A stretch of DNA of 64,000 bases. Origin: Acanthacorydalis orientalis (Eukaryota > Arthropoda > Insecta > Megaloptera > Corydalidae). Below the pieces are notes generated by a model that saw only the letters and a list, made by a program, of their open reading frames with translations, did not search any database and was not told the DNA's origin. The DNA is taken from the NCBI GenBank assembly GCA_034766995.1, contig CM068319.1, forward strand, positions 20,372,422 through 20,436,421. The letters are read 5' to 3'. Of this stretch, positions 13,567 to 24,184 are shown piece after piece (the stretch's first letter is position 1; every line of letters begins with the position of its first letter). The position numbers and the translations under genes were made by a program.

Positions 13567-13960
13567 TATATTAGTATAAAATTATCTTTAAAAATAATTT
13601 CTATATTAAGTAACATATGAATGTGTGTTTGTGTTTGCGTTTTCCTAACCCATTCCTTCAACTATTTATTTTTCGTATGGTATTTTTCTATAACAATTTA
13701 TTATTTCGCCATTAATTATTTGCCATTTGTCCGCAATAGTATACATATTTGTGTCGACAAATTTAATAATATATAATATCAACACGATTCTCCACTTAAG
13801 AAAAGACGCAATGCTGATAATTTCATATTTTTGCATATTAAAGTATATGGTAACTCACATTTCGATTGATTACAATCTTAAGTGGCTCAAATTATACACC
13901 AATACATATATATGTATTATAATAACATAATTTGAAGTGATTTTTTTTTCTATGTTACAG

Positions 13961-14123
13961 AAAGGCGATATAAACCTCGAAAACGTTACACACGAAGAAG
14001 CAGTTGCTACGTTGAAAGCGACGCAGGATCGTGTCGTGCTTCTTGTCGCGAAACCGGAAGGAGCTTTCGTTGCTCCACCACCGCCGCCAGCTAGTGACAT
14101 CTCGGGTGGATCGCCGCAACCAC
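13961..14123 (+). CDS. dlg1: dlg1 exon: second half of PDZ2 plus proline-rich linker
   Basis: This is an internal coding exon of 163 nt with 54 codons in frame, starting in phase 0 and ending in phase 1. The acceptor is a long T run ending TATGTTACAG. The donor is CAC/GTAAGT, a perfect consensus. The frame encodes ENVTHEEAVATLKAT, then DRVVLLVAKP, then a PPPPPASD stretch. The first part is the alpha-B helix and last beta strand of a PDZ domain. The His opening alpha-B (THEEAV) is the class I residue that recognises a Ser/Thr at ligand position -2. ENVTHE..AVATLK is distinctive of PDZ2 of Discs large, the membrane guanylate-kinase scaffold at insect septate junctions and neuromuscular synapses. 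Its codons are much richer in G+C than the flanks. The residues that carry the GLGF loop lie on an upstream exon outside the window. Scribble PDZ domains are a less likely alternative. Confidence 0.9.
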
Positions 14124-14295
14124 GTAAGTGTTGTGTATCTAAATAATTCAAGGTATTTAAATTGCAATGGTGAACTGGAGGAGGTAGAGTTGCCTGCAGA
14201 TCAGGTGCACACGTGCTGTTTATTACTCGGAACGTTTTATCGAACGTGCGAAAGTTTTTTTTCGAATAGAAAAAGTTTACTTTTATATATTATTT

Positions 14296-14297
14296 AA

Positions 14298-14334
<37 letters not shown>

Positions 14335-14341
14335 GTATATA

Positions 14342-14411
<70 letters not shown>
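14296..14411. repeat. (TA)n microsatellite, interrupted
   Basis: Four TA blocks are separated by TATG or TGTG variants. The array begins about 170 bp after the exon donor. Confidence 0.95.
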
Positions 14412-14413
<2 letters not shown>

Positions 14414-15767
14414 TAAATAATTGATTTGTTAATTTTTAAGATGTGAACTTTTAAGGTGTGAAATTTTTAAAATGTGAACTTATTTAATTTAATTTTCTTG
14501 AATGATAAAATTCATTTTTAATAACTAAAATAATTATATAAAAAATATAGATTATGAAGAGTTATTTTTTAATATTTCGACTATTCTAACTTCATAACCT
14601 TTAATATCGTGAATAGGTACTTATATTTTTTCTTCATTAATAATTTAATAATTAATAAATTAAATTAATTAAATTATTTTTTCTCCATTACTGCTTACGT
14701 GATGATCTTATAACATAAACTTCCGGTTATGCGAACAATGTAAGTTTTTCGATTAAAATAAAAAAAAATCTTGTCAAAATTGCAATTTTAACTTTTAGTG
14801 CGATGTAGATATTTATTCTTAGTAATTATATGAGAATTTGATAGTTTTAGTTTTTCGATTATGAAAGTTTCATTAATTTTTATTCGTTCGAATAGCTGAA
14901 CAATATTATAGCTAGAAAGTAAATAAATAAAAAGACACATTTAATGCCTAATAGAATTTATTTTATATTAATTACTCTGTAATTTGCAACAAACTTCAAG
15001 TTTCACATAATATTCCAGTACAGCATATGGTATCTGATTGATTAACAGTTATTCATTAAATTGAAATATTCATATTTCGTATATCTATCTTATCTTTTTA
15101 TTAATTTTTTCAAATAACATAAACGTGTTTAATTTAGAAATAATTTATGATTGCTAAAATTATTAATCGGTTAAAATATATTTATTTCGTATAATTAACC
15201 TAAAAAAAGTATTAATAAATTTAATAAACAACAAATAAATATATTTTTATATGCCACACATCAGAACACTCTACACACGTACGAACATAAGAAAATGTAT
15301 GAAGCAACATAACATATTTTAACAATCATTCTAATGATAACATATATTGAAAGCCATTATGAATGTTTATGTTTATTCGTCGATTAAAAATCAAGACTTA
15401 TATTTTTTTTGTCTACAATAAAATCTGATTAAACAATTAACATTGATCATTGTTAATTGACCTTCTTCAGATAACGATCTTTATACATAAAATAAAATAA
15501 CTCTACCTTGAAAACATTCATGTCAGATTAAAAAAAAATATTATTAAATTAATAAATAAATAAAATTAACACTCTTCGAATACTAACGAATAGAAAGTTG
15601 AGTCTTTGTCGGATATTTTTTATTTGATTTTTAATCATTTAGGGCATAGAAACTTTCCAATTATCAATATTTTCAGTCGGTGTTATACGCAATTCTATTT
15701 CAGAACATTTTTTATGAGGTTTTAATGTTTTGTATATTTTTATTTGAATGCAGTGTTTTGTAAACTA

Positions 15768-17060
15768 TTAGGTTGGTACAGAAATAATTGCGGTTTTTAC
15801 CATTTGAAGTTTAGCTCCGATTTTTCTAGTTACCTTTTGTTATAGTCATGTGATATATTATTGGAAACAATTAAATTATCAATACTCACTTCAGATTATG
15901 TATATTGTTTTCATTCTTTAGTATTGTTGGATATAACCTCACATATTAGCCATGGAAAAAAAGCAAATTTGCGCAATTTTGTTCTATGAGTTCAAATTGG
16001 GACGTAAAGCAACAGAAACTGCTCGAAATAACAAATTTGTTTTTTTTTTTTTTTGGTGAAGAGTTAATTAGTGAACGAACATGTTCACTGGTTGCAAAAA
16101 TGTCATAATGGAAATGAAAACCTTTATGATGAGGACGATCGTCGACGTCCTTCAGCCATAGACAATAATGATTTAAGAAACAGTATTAAAGCGGACCCAC
16201 ATAAAACAACTCGATAGGTGGCAGAAGAACTCAATGTTGATCATTCAACAGTTTTTCGACATTTGAGCCTAATTGGAAAAACAAAAAAGCTGGATAAATG
16301 GGTGCTGTACGAACTAAACGAACATCAAACAATTCGGCGATACGAAATCTGCTCTGCAAAATGATCCCCCTGATAAAAATAATCCCTTTCTTGATCGTAT
16401 TGTCATATGTGATAATAAATGGATTCTCTACAATAATCGGAAACGTTCATCACGGTTGCTAAGCCGAAGAGAAGCACCAAAACAGTTTCCTAAACTCAAA
16501 GCTTCAGGAAAAAACGATTATGGTCACTGTTTGGTGGTCGACAAGTGGCATCATTCACTATAATTTCTTAAATCCCGGTAAAACAATAACAGCAGAAAAA
16601 TATTGTCAGGAAATTGAAAAAAAAATGCATGAGAAGTCGTATCGTTTACGGGTAGCATGAGTCAATCGAAGAGGACCAATTCTTTTTCATGACAACGCCC
16701 GAGCACACGCCTCACAAATGACTTTAAAAAAATTAAATGAACTGGATTATGAAACCTTATCTCAACCGCCATATTCTCTGGACTATTTCCGACAGATTAT
16801 CATATTTTTAAACATTTGAGTAATTTTCTACGAGAGAAGATTTTCAAAGGTCAAGCATCAGCTCAAATCATTTTTGATGAATTCGTTAATTCCAGGACTC
16901 TAGAGTTCTATCTTGTAGGAATAAACAAGCTTATTTCCCGTTGGGAGAGATGTGTGCGTACCAATGATCTTTATTTTGATTAATGAATGTAATTTTTAAC
17001 TAATATATGCGTCTTTATGCTCGATACGTAAAAACCGCTTTTATTTTTGCACCAACCTAA
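15768..17060 (+). mobile_element. Full-length mariner (cecropia-like group)
   Basis: The element is 1293 bp, the usual size for mariner, with TA target duplications (15766-15767 and 17061-17062). The left end is TTAGGTTGGTACAGAAATAA. The complement of the right end is TTAGGTTGGTGCAAAAATAA. This terminus plus the GCGGTTTTT that follows is the type known from cecropia-group mariners, including human Hsmar1. The two ends differ at several positions, which indicates age. The transposase remnant is annotated separately. Confidence 0.95.
15952..16983 (+). pseudogene. Mariner transposase remnant
   Basis: The frame opens with MEKKQICAILFYEF, a typical mariner N-terminal helix, then loses phase at a poly-T run near 16040. 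Recognisable blocks follow in shifting frames: AEELNVDHSTVFRH (helix-turn-helix), a CDNKW block that keeps the first catalytic Asp but has Asn in place of the usual Glu, a HDNAR block with the second Asp, TDYH with the third, and a C-terminal INKLISRWERC ending at a TAA. Several in-frame stops and frameshifts make it inactive. The length from start to stop (1032 nt) equals that of an intact mariner transposase gene, so damage is by point mutation and small indels. Confidence 0.9.
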
Positions 17061-17389
17061 TATTTCAAAATATACAGGTGTAAAATATTTAGTAGAAAAA
17101 AGGTAAAATGATTGTTTATTTAATACACATGTCTTTAATTAAGTAAATAGTATGAAGGAAAATAAATGATTTAGTTTCTTCCTGTATTCGCTTTGAAAGT
17201 ATTAATTATTTTTTTACACAGATGGATTCGTATAAATTTCAAATAGTAAATTGAAGATTTTCAGAAATGATCAGTTATTTGATAAAATCCAATTTAAAAA
17301 ATAAACTTTCGTGTTTGTAATGTTCGTAAATAAATAATTCTAGTTCGATTTTCTTCATAACTATATATATGTAAACGTTAAATCAGAAA

Positions 17390-17790
17390 CTGAGATCTGA
17401 TTACCCGACACATCGTCTGGAATCGAGTTCGTCTACTTTCACATATTCATACCACCACCAATTGCACACGAACGTACATTACGAATTCCATCCCGGAAAC
17501 GTATTCCCAGAGGTATTGTAAATTGGTCTGCAAGTAAGTTCCGTGCTGCCGCCTATTAGATGTAGCCTCGTCTACACTGCACACTCGAACCCGTGCCCCG
17601 CCGTAAACCACATGACAGTACCGTACCTTTAGCTAGGCGTCACTGTGTTTGTAAATTATTAAAATGGCTTGGGTTCGACGTCTCGCACGGCAGGATATCG
17701 CGTGCTCGGCGTCTGTAGTCGTCTCGCCTAAAAAACGGATGGCTAGCGTCTAGTTTCTGCCTGCTTTGTTATACAACTTATGTACCCGTG
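17390..17790 (+). other. CpG-rich patch with a donor-like site
   Basis: This block is clearly richer in G+C and CpG than its surroundings (for example CCCGGAAACG, GCCCCGCCGT, TCGACGTCTCGCACGG). It carries a perfect GTAAGT donor motif at 17534-17539 after TCTGCAA. There is no ATG between 17390 and the donor and no open frame of note. A non-coding alternative first exon or an enhancer would fit. So would an unrecognised transposon fragment. I have no family match. Confidence 0.3.
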
Positions 17791-18127
17791 AAAACGACTC
17801 GCTAAAAATTTATATATCAGTACGTATTGCTATTAAACCTTTTGTGTAATATAAGAGCTCTCTTTGTTATACGAGATGTATTCATATTTTACTGCCTCAC
17901 AACTATTTGTATGAAAGATGGATATCAGAACGAAATAGAAATTTTTTTCTTTTTGGATTTTACCAGATCGTTTATTTAATATATTTTTCAAAACGTCTTT
18001 TAACCTTTCTGGAAAATTTATCTGAAAAATGTTAAATTATATAAATCATAAGCTGTTGCAAAACATATTTGCTCTTAATATTTTTCATTTGTATTAATAT
18101 GGATATTTTGACATTTATTATTCTCTG

Positions 18128-18158
18128 TGTATATATATATATATATGTGTGTGTGTGT
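18128..18158. repeat. (TA)n-(TG)n microsatellite
   Basis: A short compound tract of about 30 bp. Confidence 0.9.
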
Positions 18159-18771
18159 TCTAAATGCTCCAGACGCGTATCATATATACTTTTTTTATAC
18201 ATTTTTGTCTCTTCATACAAATAATTTTTATAGAATAAATTATGAAATACTTTTTCATCATTTTCAAGCATTGTAAACAATCTCTTCGTTATTTTACTTC
18301 ATTATAACATGTGTTTCATATTTACCCATTCATGTAAATTTATTTGGTAGTAGCCTAACGCATTAATGATTAAACCACATCTATTTTTTCCTATTTGAAG
18401 TAAAACATATATATATATATTGATTGATTGATAAAAAATCTTCATTTGTTTAATATAAAAACTTAGTTCAATTTTGGTATTATTTGCTTGAAGATAAGTA
18501 AGAATTCCTTAAACATATTATTTTTAGAAAACTGGGTTAATAATTTGTAATACATCAGCGTATTAACGAATCGATGATGGAATCTCAAATCTAAACGTAT
18601 ATCCTAACATTACCATTGATTAGAAAGAACCACAGTCTCCAGCTGCTCGAAACAAATAAAAGTTGTTGAAAAAGTTAGCATTTTTAGGGAGATAACATTT
18701 TATAACTCTCTTAAAACCATATGTTCTGATCAGTCTTAGAGGATTAGGAATGAAGATAAAATTTAAAATTG

Positions 18772-18778
<7 letters not shown>

Positions 18779-18821
<43 letters not shown>
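18779..18821. repeat. (TA)n microsatellite
   Basis: A pure tract of about 21 units. Confidence 0.95.
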
Positions 18822-18823
<2 letters not shown>

Positions 18824-19367
18824 GCAATAAACGAATAACATTTAAAAATAAAGTCCTTTCTTATATAACGGTATAAATTTTTTTCATGACTAAAAGATTA
18901 AGTTTTATTGTTCTTAAAATATGGTACAACCACATTTACCACTCTATAATTTGAGATATCTAATATTTTGTCAACGCTTTAATCCATTCACTACCGGGAA
19001 AATTAAGCACGTCATGCCCTGGGTGCAGAAAGTTTATTTTAAAGAAAACAAATAAGTTTCTTAAAATTTGATATTAGTTACAGATGTAGTCTTTGAATGG
19101 CATTTGTAATGATTTGAAGAAATAAAAATTACAAGATGTCTCTCAGTCGGAACCACTGAATAAAATTAATATACTGAGTGTCGATTACGTGATATTTCGT
19201 AATGTTTATTTTATGAAGCTTTTCATATAGAAGTTCTCTTTTCATTTTGTTTCATTCTGTAATGATCGGCGCCTAACAAATCCCATATGGCGACAGTCAG
19301 TAATACAGATGTGTAATGATACTCACGGGGAAAACCTATAAAGCAAGTCAATTTGTACTTATACACG

Positions 19368-19370
<3 letters not shown>

Positions 19371-19417
<47 letters not shown>
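19371..19417. repeat. (TA)n microsatellite
   Basis: About 23 units after a CATACATATA lead-in. Confidence 0.95.
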
Positions 19418-19422
<5 letters not shown>

Positions 19423-20381
19423 TACAATAATAAACGGTAATTACATTTATTTTTCTGTGCGTTTACAAAATTTCTATTTTGGAAATAATTTTTGAAATAA
19501 GATCGAGTATGCTGTATATATTTAGTTTTAAATTCTTTTTAATTTGACAATAACAATGGATTTAATACATCAGTCTGTTACGATCGTTCTGTAAAATATG
19601 TCTTAAATGCCAATATGTTCATATTTAATCCATTTACTGTTCATTTTCCAGTATACTTCGCAGTGTCCACTTAAACATATACAACTTTGTGTGTATAAAA
19701 AAAAGATTGTAAAAACTCTATTTATGTTTTTAATTATAAGTCTCACTTACCAGAGTATCAATGTCTTATCTGTAATTAGTTTTCATTTGTGATAATAAAT
19801 TTGAAAACTGTTTAGCGTCAACGAACCAGACCAAAAAGTTAGTGTAACCGCTGCAGGTGCGATGTGAACATTGAATGGTTTAAAATTAGTTTCATTTTGA
19901 ATTTCTATCCACATAGTTTGTTGTAAATTAAATTTCAGCCGCGCTTTAGAATACACGGAATATTTTTATTAATTAATATAAGAGTAATACATAATTTATT
20001 TATAAGTATACTTTTTCCATAGTCTCTCAGTTTGTCATGTAATAAAATATTGAACAAGCTTTTATGTAAACGAAGATTCAGGAATGTATTTGAAACTTAT
20101 AGCGATTAAATGACCTCTTAAAAGAGTTTGTGTGTGAATTGAAAAGGTTGTAGTATTAAAAGAATGAAATCAAAATTTTAAATAATAAACAGCTTTAAAA
20201 TTTCAAATTTCATTGACCGAAAAATTTTTACAGTCAGAACGTTTGCGTATGGGACATTATCATGCAACAGTTGGTGACATTAATCTTGGACGTTTGTTAC
20301 GAATGACTGGATCTGTTTATCCTACTTAAAACATTATGTTAGTGAACGCTATATTGAACTCTCTCCTTATAATATTTTAAT

Positions 20382-20600
20382 AACTAGTATGTAGCTCGTC
20401 AAAATTGATAGGAAAATACAAAGAAAAAACTGTTTATAGGTTTTTACAACATAATATATTTAAACATAAAAAATACCTTAGAACAAAACTTCATGAATTA
20501 AACTTGAAACCTATGAGCTGACCAATTAATCATGTCTTGTCACTATAGATACTCGTCACTTTGTCCTGTGGACAAAGTGACGAGAAATGTGGGTTTTTAT
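20382..20600 (-). repeat. Palindromic interspersed repeat, copy B
   Basis: The reverse-oriented tail (GGAAAATAC, TTTTTACAACAT, TATTTAAACATAAAAAATAC) lies on the left. On the right is the best-preserved hairpin of the family: CTCGTCACTTTGTCC (20552-20566), the loop TGT, then GGACAAAGTGACGAG (20570-20584), followed by AAATGTGGGTTTTT. The stem is 15 bp and perfect, which implies recent origin or constraint. Confidence 0.75.
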
Positions 20601-21135
20601 TATTAAGATAGTTTATGTGAGTCCTAAGAAACTGTAAGCATTACTTTTCTTACTGCTGGTCATGTACTGGATACCTTTTTGGTATATAAATGGTATGTTT
20701 CCATTTCAAACAATTACATTTGTTCTCTAGCTCAAAATAATACACCTAGTTTCATTTCCAGTTATTATCCATTTCAAGAATGTATCAATTTGATCACGTT
20801 AACGATTTAATAAAGAACACAGACATATTCACATTCGACATTGATTATATTCTGAAAACTATTGAAACCAATTTATTGAGATTGTCTTCGATGCTTTTAT
20901 GAGCAAAACCATTGTCAGTGTAAGAAAAACTGCTCCATCGTCTGCAGTCGTATATTTATTCACCAGAGTGATTTTATCACGTTGTCTGATATTGCCATAA
21001 TTAGTGCAGATAAATGGGCGGCATAATCATTTTTTATCTGGCACTTATAATCTGACTAAAATCGTTAGTTATGCAAACTCTTTAATGCCAGCGTCAATTA
21101 CCTAAAAGCATTGTTATTGAAGTTACTTTGAAGTA

Positions 21136-21675
21136 TTTGGTTGGTATGAAAATAATTGCGATTTTTGTTTTCTGAATTCTAACCTTATTTTTTTTAATAA
21201 AAGTGTCATTTCATCGAGTTCATATTAATATCATTTTAAAGTGCATTTTTCGGTCTGTGTTTTGGTAACAGCGACTTTGATTGTATTATTAATTTTGCTT
21301 CAAATGGGCTATTGGGATGGAAAAGAAGCAAATAAGACAATTTTTTTTTTGCATGAGTTCAAAACAGATGGTAAAGCAACAGAAACTGCTCGTAAACTAA
21401 ACGATGCTTTCGGTCTAGATACTGTTAAGGAATGTACGGACCAATGGTGATTCCAAAATTTTCGCGCTGGAGACGTGGTCTTAAAGATGAAGGTCGTGGG
21501 CATTCTTCAGTTCCTAACGATCAACTAAAGCCATTAGTTTAATCAGAACCACCCATAACAATTCGAGAGCTACCACAAAAAGGAGGCGTTAGTCGTCCAA
21601 TCAGCTCTGGACCATTTATATTAATGTATATAAATTTGAAAGTCATAAATCGCAATTATTTTTCTACAAACCTAA
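21136..21675 (+). mobile_element. Internally deleted mariner, copy 2 (540 bp)
   Basis: TA flanks at 21134-21135 and 21676-21677. The ends are TTTGGTTGGTATGAAAATAA and, complemented, TTAGGTTTGTAGAAAAATAA. It retains the transposase N-terminus (MEKKQIR at 21319, then after a frame slip KATETARKLNDAFGLDTVKE). It reaches a degenerate VSRP/GPF helix-turn-helix block and then passes straight to the 3' end. The catalytic domain is lost. It has the same structure as copies 1 and 3, so this deleted form moved as a family. Confidence 0.9.
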
Positions 21676-22483
21676 TATTTTAACAATTTTATTATTAAAA
21701 AAATATATAACTTTGATGTATAATCAAAGAGAATTTTATTCAGTACTGAAATAATAAAAATTAGTATTGTTTATGAATAATAATTGATTACAGTTAATGT
21801 TTATAACCATAACTCTTCTAAATAATTTTTAAATATACATAACATTTTTTTCTTATCTTTATAAATATTCGTAACTTAAACATCAAAATAAATATTTAAT
21901 TAACAGGACATTTTAAATCATTTTTTTTAATTTCTATCTACATTCCGTAACTGCGTTTTCTTCTCAAATATTACAACCTCAATTTCCGTAATTCAATAAT
22001 TATAATCCGTTACAATTTTCGTTTACGCATAGTTCACATTGTACGCTCCACCAAGCGTTTTTTTTTTAAAAAATTAATGATAAAATAATAGTACATTTAC
22101 GTGAATTAGTAGAATCGAACGAAATTTATGGTAAACATTTATTATTCAATTACGTTAACTTCAATTCGTCCACTTGAGTCGATTTTAATTTTAAAATGTA
22201 TAGAGGAAAATTTTTATTTATACTTTTTTTTTGAAGTATAAGAGTATAATACAGTGTTTCAAGCGAATGTAATTATATCCTGAAGGGGCTATAAAATGAA
22301 AAAGCTAATTTGAAGAACGTTGTTTGAAGTACTTTTTAAAAATATGGCCACCTATATTGGTAGAGAGCCGTCTGTGAAATTGTTATTTGAAAGTTTTTTT
22401 TTCCTAAAACGAAATATGTACATAGCCTCTTGCAAAGTTTAATAATAATTTTATAGATGCATATATACACGTGTGTTTATATG

Positions 22484-22484
<1 letters not shown>

Positions 22485-22554
<70 letters not shown>
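22485..22554. repeat. (TA)n microsatellite with palindromic edges
   Basis: About 35 units, bounded by ATGC on the left and GCAT on the right, so the whole block is one perfect palindrome (22481-22558). Confidence 0.95.
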
Positions 22555-22555
<1 letters not shown>

Positions 22556-23541
22556 CATCAAGTGTAATAATCAAGTGTAATAATTCTCGCATTTAAATCG
22601 GTAACTTAATTTTCTTCAGAGTGGAGAATTGAATAATTATTTTATCTATTTTCATTGAAAAAAATCTAGCTTTTGTATTTATGTGAGTGATATAAATAGA
22701 GTAGAGATTATTTAAAAAAAGGCTTATCTTACTAAAATGTTTAGTAATTTGTACAAGAAGTTAAAATAATATTTAATATTGTTTAATTTCAATTATATCT
22801 ATGTTTTGTAACCTACTGTAAACAGACTATGTTATAAACAATTTCCATTACGTTTTATTTAATAAATACATAGATAAAAATAAATTAAATTATATATTCA
22901 GTAAAAAAAAAATAAAAGTTTTCACTACTTTTTAGTTTAATATATTTTAAGTGGTTTTACTATGTAAATATCGAATTAACATATTTATATCACGAATGAC
23001 TTACTTTACGCTCCTTGTGGATTTTCAGAAAATAAAAATTTTACTAAAAATATCAACCTAATTCTAGAAACATTTTTTTAAATTTATAATATTAAATGAA
23101 TAGAACTAATATAAATTATGGAAGTGATTAAAAGTGTAAAAATATTTGCTTAAACAATACATGCTTTTAATTAAAAGTAATGAACTTTGAGTTATAACAC
23201 ATACACAATTTTTTGCTTTGTTCATATTAATGAAGTATTTGGTATATGGAATTAGCCTAGTTTAATATAATTTAGAAATAATGTAATTTTGAAACATCAA
23301 CTTATGTGAATTAATTATTTGAAGCATAATATAGATTTATAGAGATAGTCTTATAGAGATATGCATGATTTATATTCCACTCTGATTGAATTGTCGAGAT
23401 TAGATAGTCATAAACCGAGTACAAATGGTTAAAATAGTCCAGAAATTCATGTTCGAAAGATTACATTTGAAATAATACTTCATATGCTTTCAAGCTGTTG
23501 TTTGAACTTAGTGCATTGTTTCACTGCTTTCCGAATTATTT

Positions 23542-23652
<111 letters not shown>

Positions 23653-23750
23653 ATATTTAAAATTTAGTAATGATCAATAAAACATATTTCTTTTCAAAAC
23701 ATTTTTCAAAATGTTAACAGCTTCCAGTCTGATTTTTTCATTTGTTTCAG

Positions 23751-23853
23751 CGGTGGAAACTCCTTTAGCCTTTGGTGATTCTCTTCATACTTCATCTTTG
23801 GCCTTGCACAAATCACCTACGCCTAGAGCAGTTAGTTTGGAAGATGTCACAAG
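23751..23853 (+). CDS. dlg1: dlg1 exon: linker leading into PDZ3
   Basis: This is an internal coding exon of 103 nt that starts in phase 1 and ends in phase 2. The acceptor is TTTTTTCATTTGTTTCAG and the donor is AAG/GTAAGA. Joined to the previous exon, the frame reads Pro, then VETPLAFGDSLHTSSLALHK, then SPTPRAVSLEDVT and the first two bases of an Arg codon. The R-A-V-S-x-E-D-(V/I)-T-R motif is the segment that immediately precedes PDZ3 (REPRTI...) in insect Discs large. The segment is Ser/Thr/Pro-rich and likely disordered. The phase match with the upstream exon supports both calls independently. PDZ3, SH3 and guanylate-kinase exons must lie beyond 64000. Confidence 0.9.
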
Positions 23854-23870
23854 GTAAGATAATTAAAAGT

Positions 23871-23912
23871 ATATATATATATATATATATATATTTGTAT
23901 ATATATATATAT

Positions 23913-23958
<46 letters not shown>
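23871..23958. repeat. (TA)n microsatellite right after the exon donor
   Basis: It starts 18 bp after the exon boundary and is broken by TTGTA and TGTATG variants. A tract this close to a 5' splice site could form RNA hairpins near the donor. Confidence 0.95.
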
Positions 23959-23962
<4 letters not shown>

Positions 23963-24120
23963 AGAGAACGTACAAAATAAATTAATTTATTTATACAATA
24001 TTTCATCTTTGAACAATTTGACACGTATTTTTTTAATTCTGTTAGATAAGTCAAGAAAAATGTAAATAAGTTTAAGTAAAAAAGAACAATAAGATCGTAT
24101 TGTAATTATGTATGTATTTG

Positions 24121-24124
24121 TATG

Positions 24125-24183
<59 letters not shown>
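24121..24183. repeat. (TA)n-(TG)n compound microsatellite
   Basis: A TA block is followed by about 18 uninterrupted TG units, the longest TG run in the window. Confidence 0.95.

Positions 24184-24184
<1 letters not shown>

Noticed and set aside
13870..14297. Four other frames overlapping the PDZ2 exon
   Set aside because: They are antisense or shifted readings of the real dlg1 exon. The sense frame with matching splice phases explains the sequence.
14400..14420. ATATAG/GTAAAT as a ratchet point
   Set aside because: It sits at the edge of a TA array with no pyrimidine tract and a weak donor. It also lies only about 280 bp after the exon.
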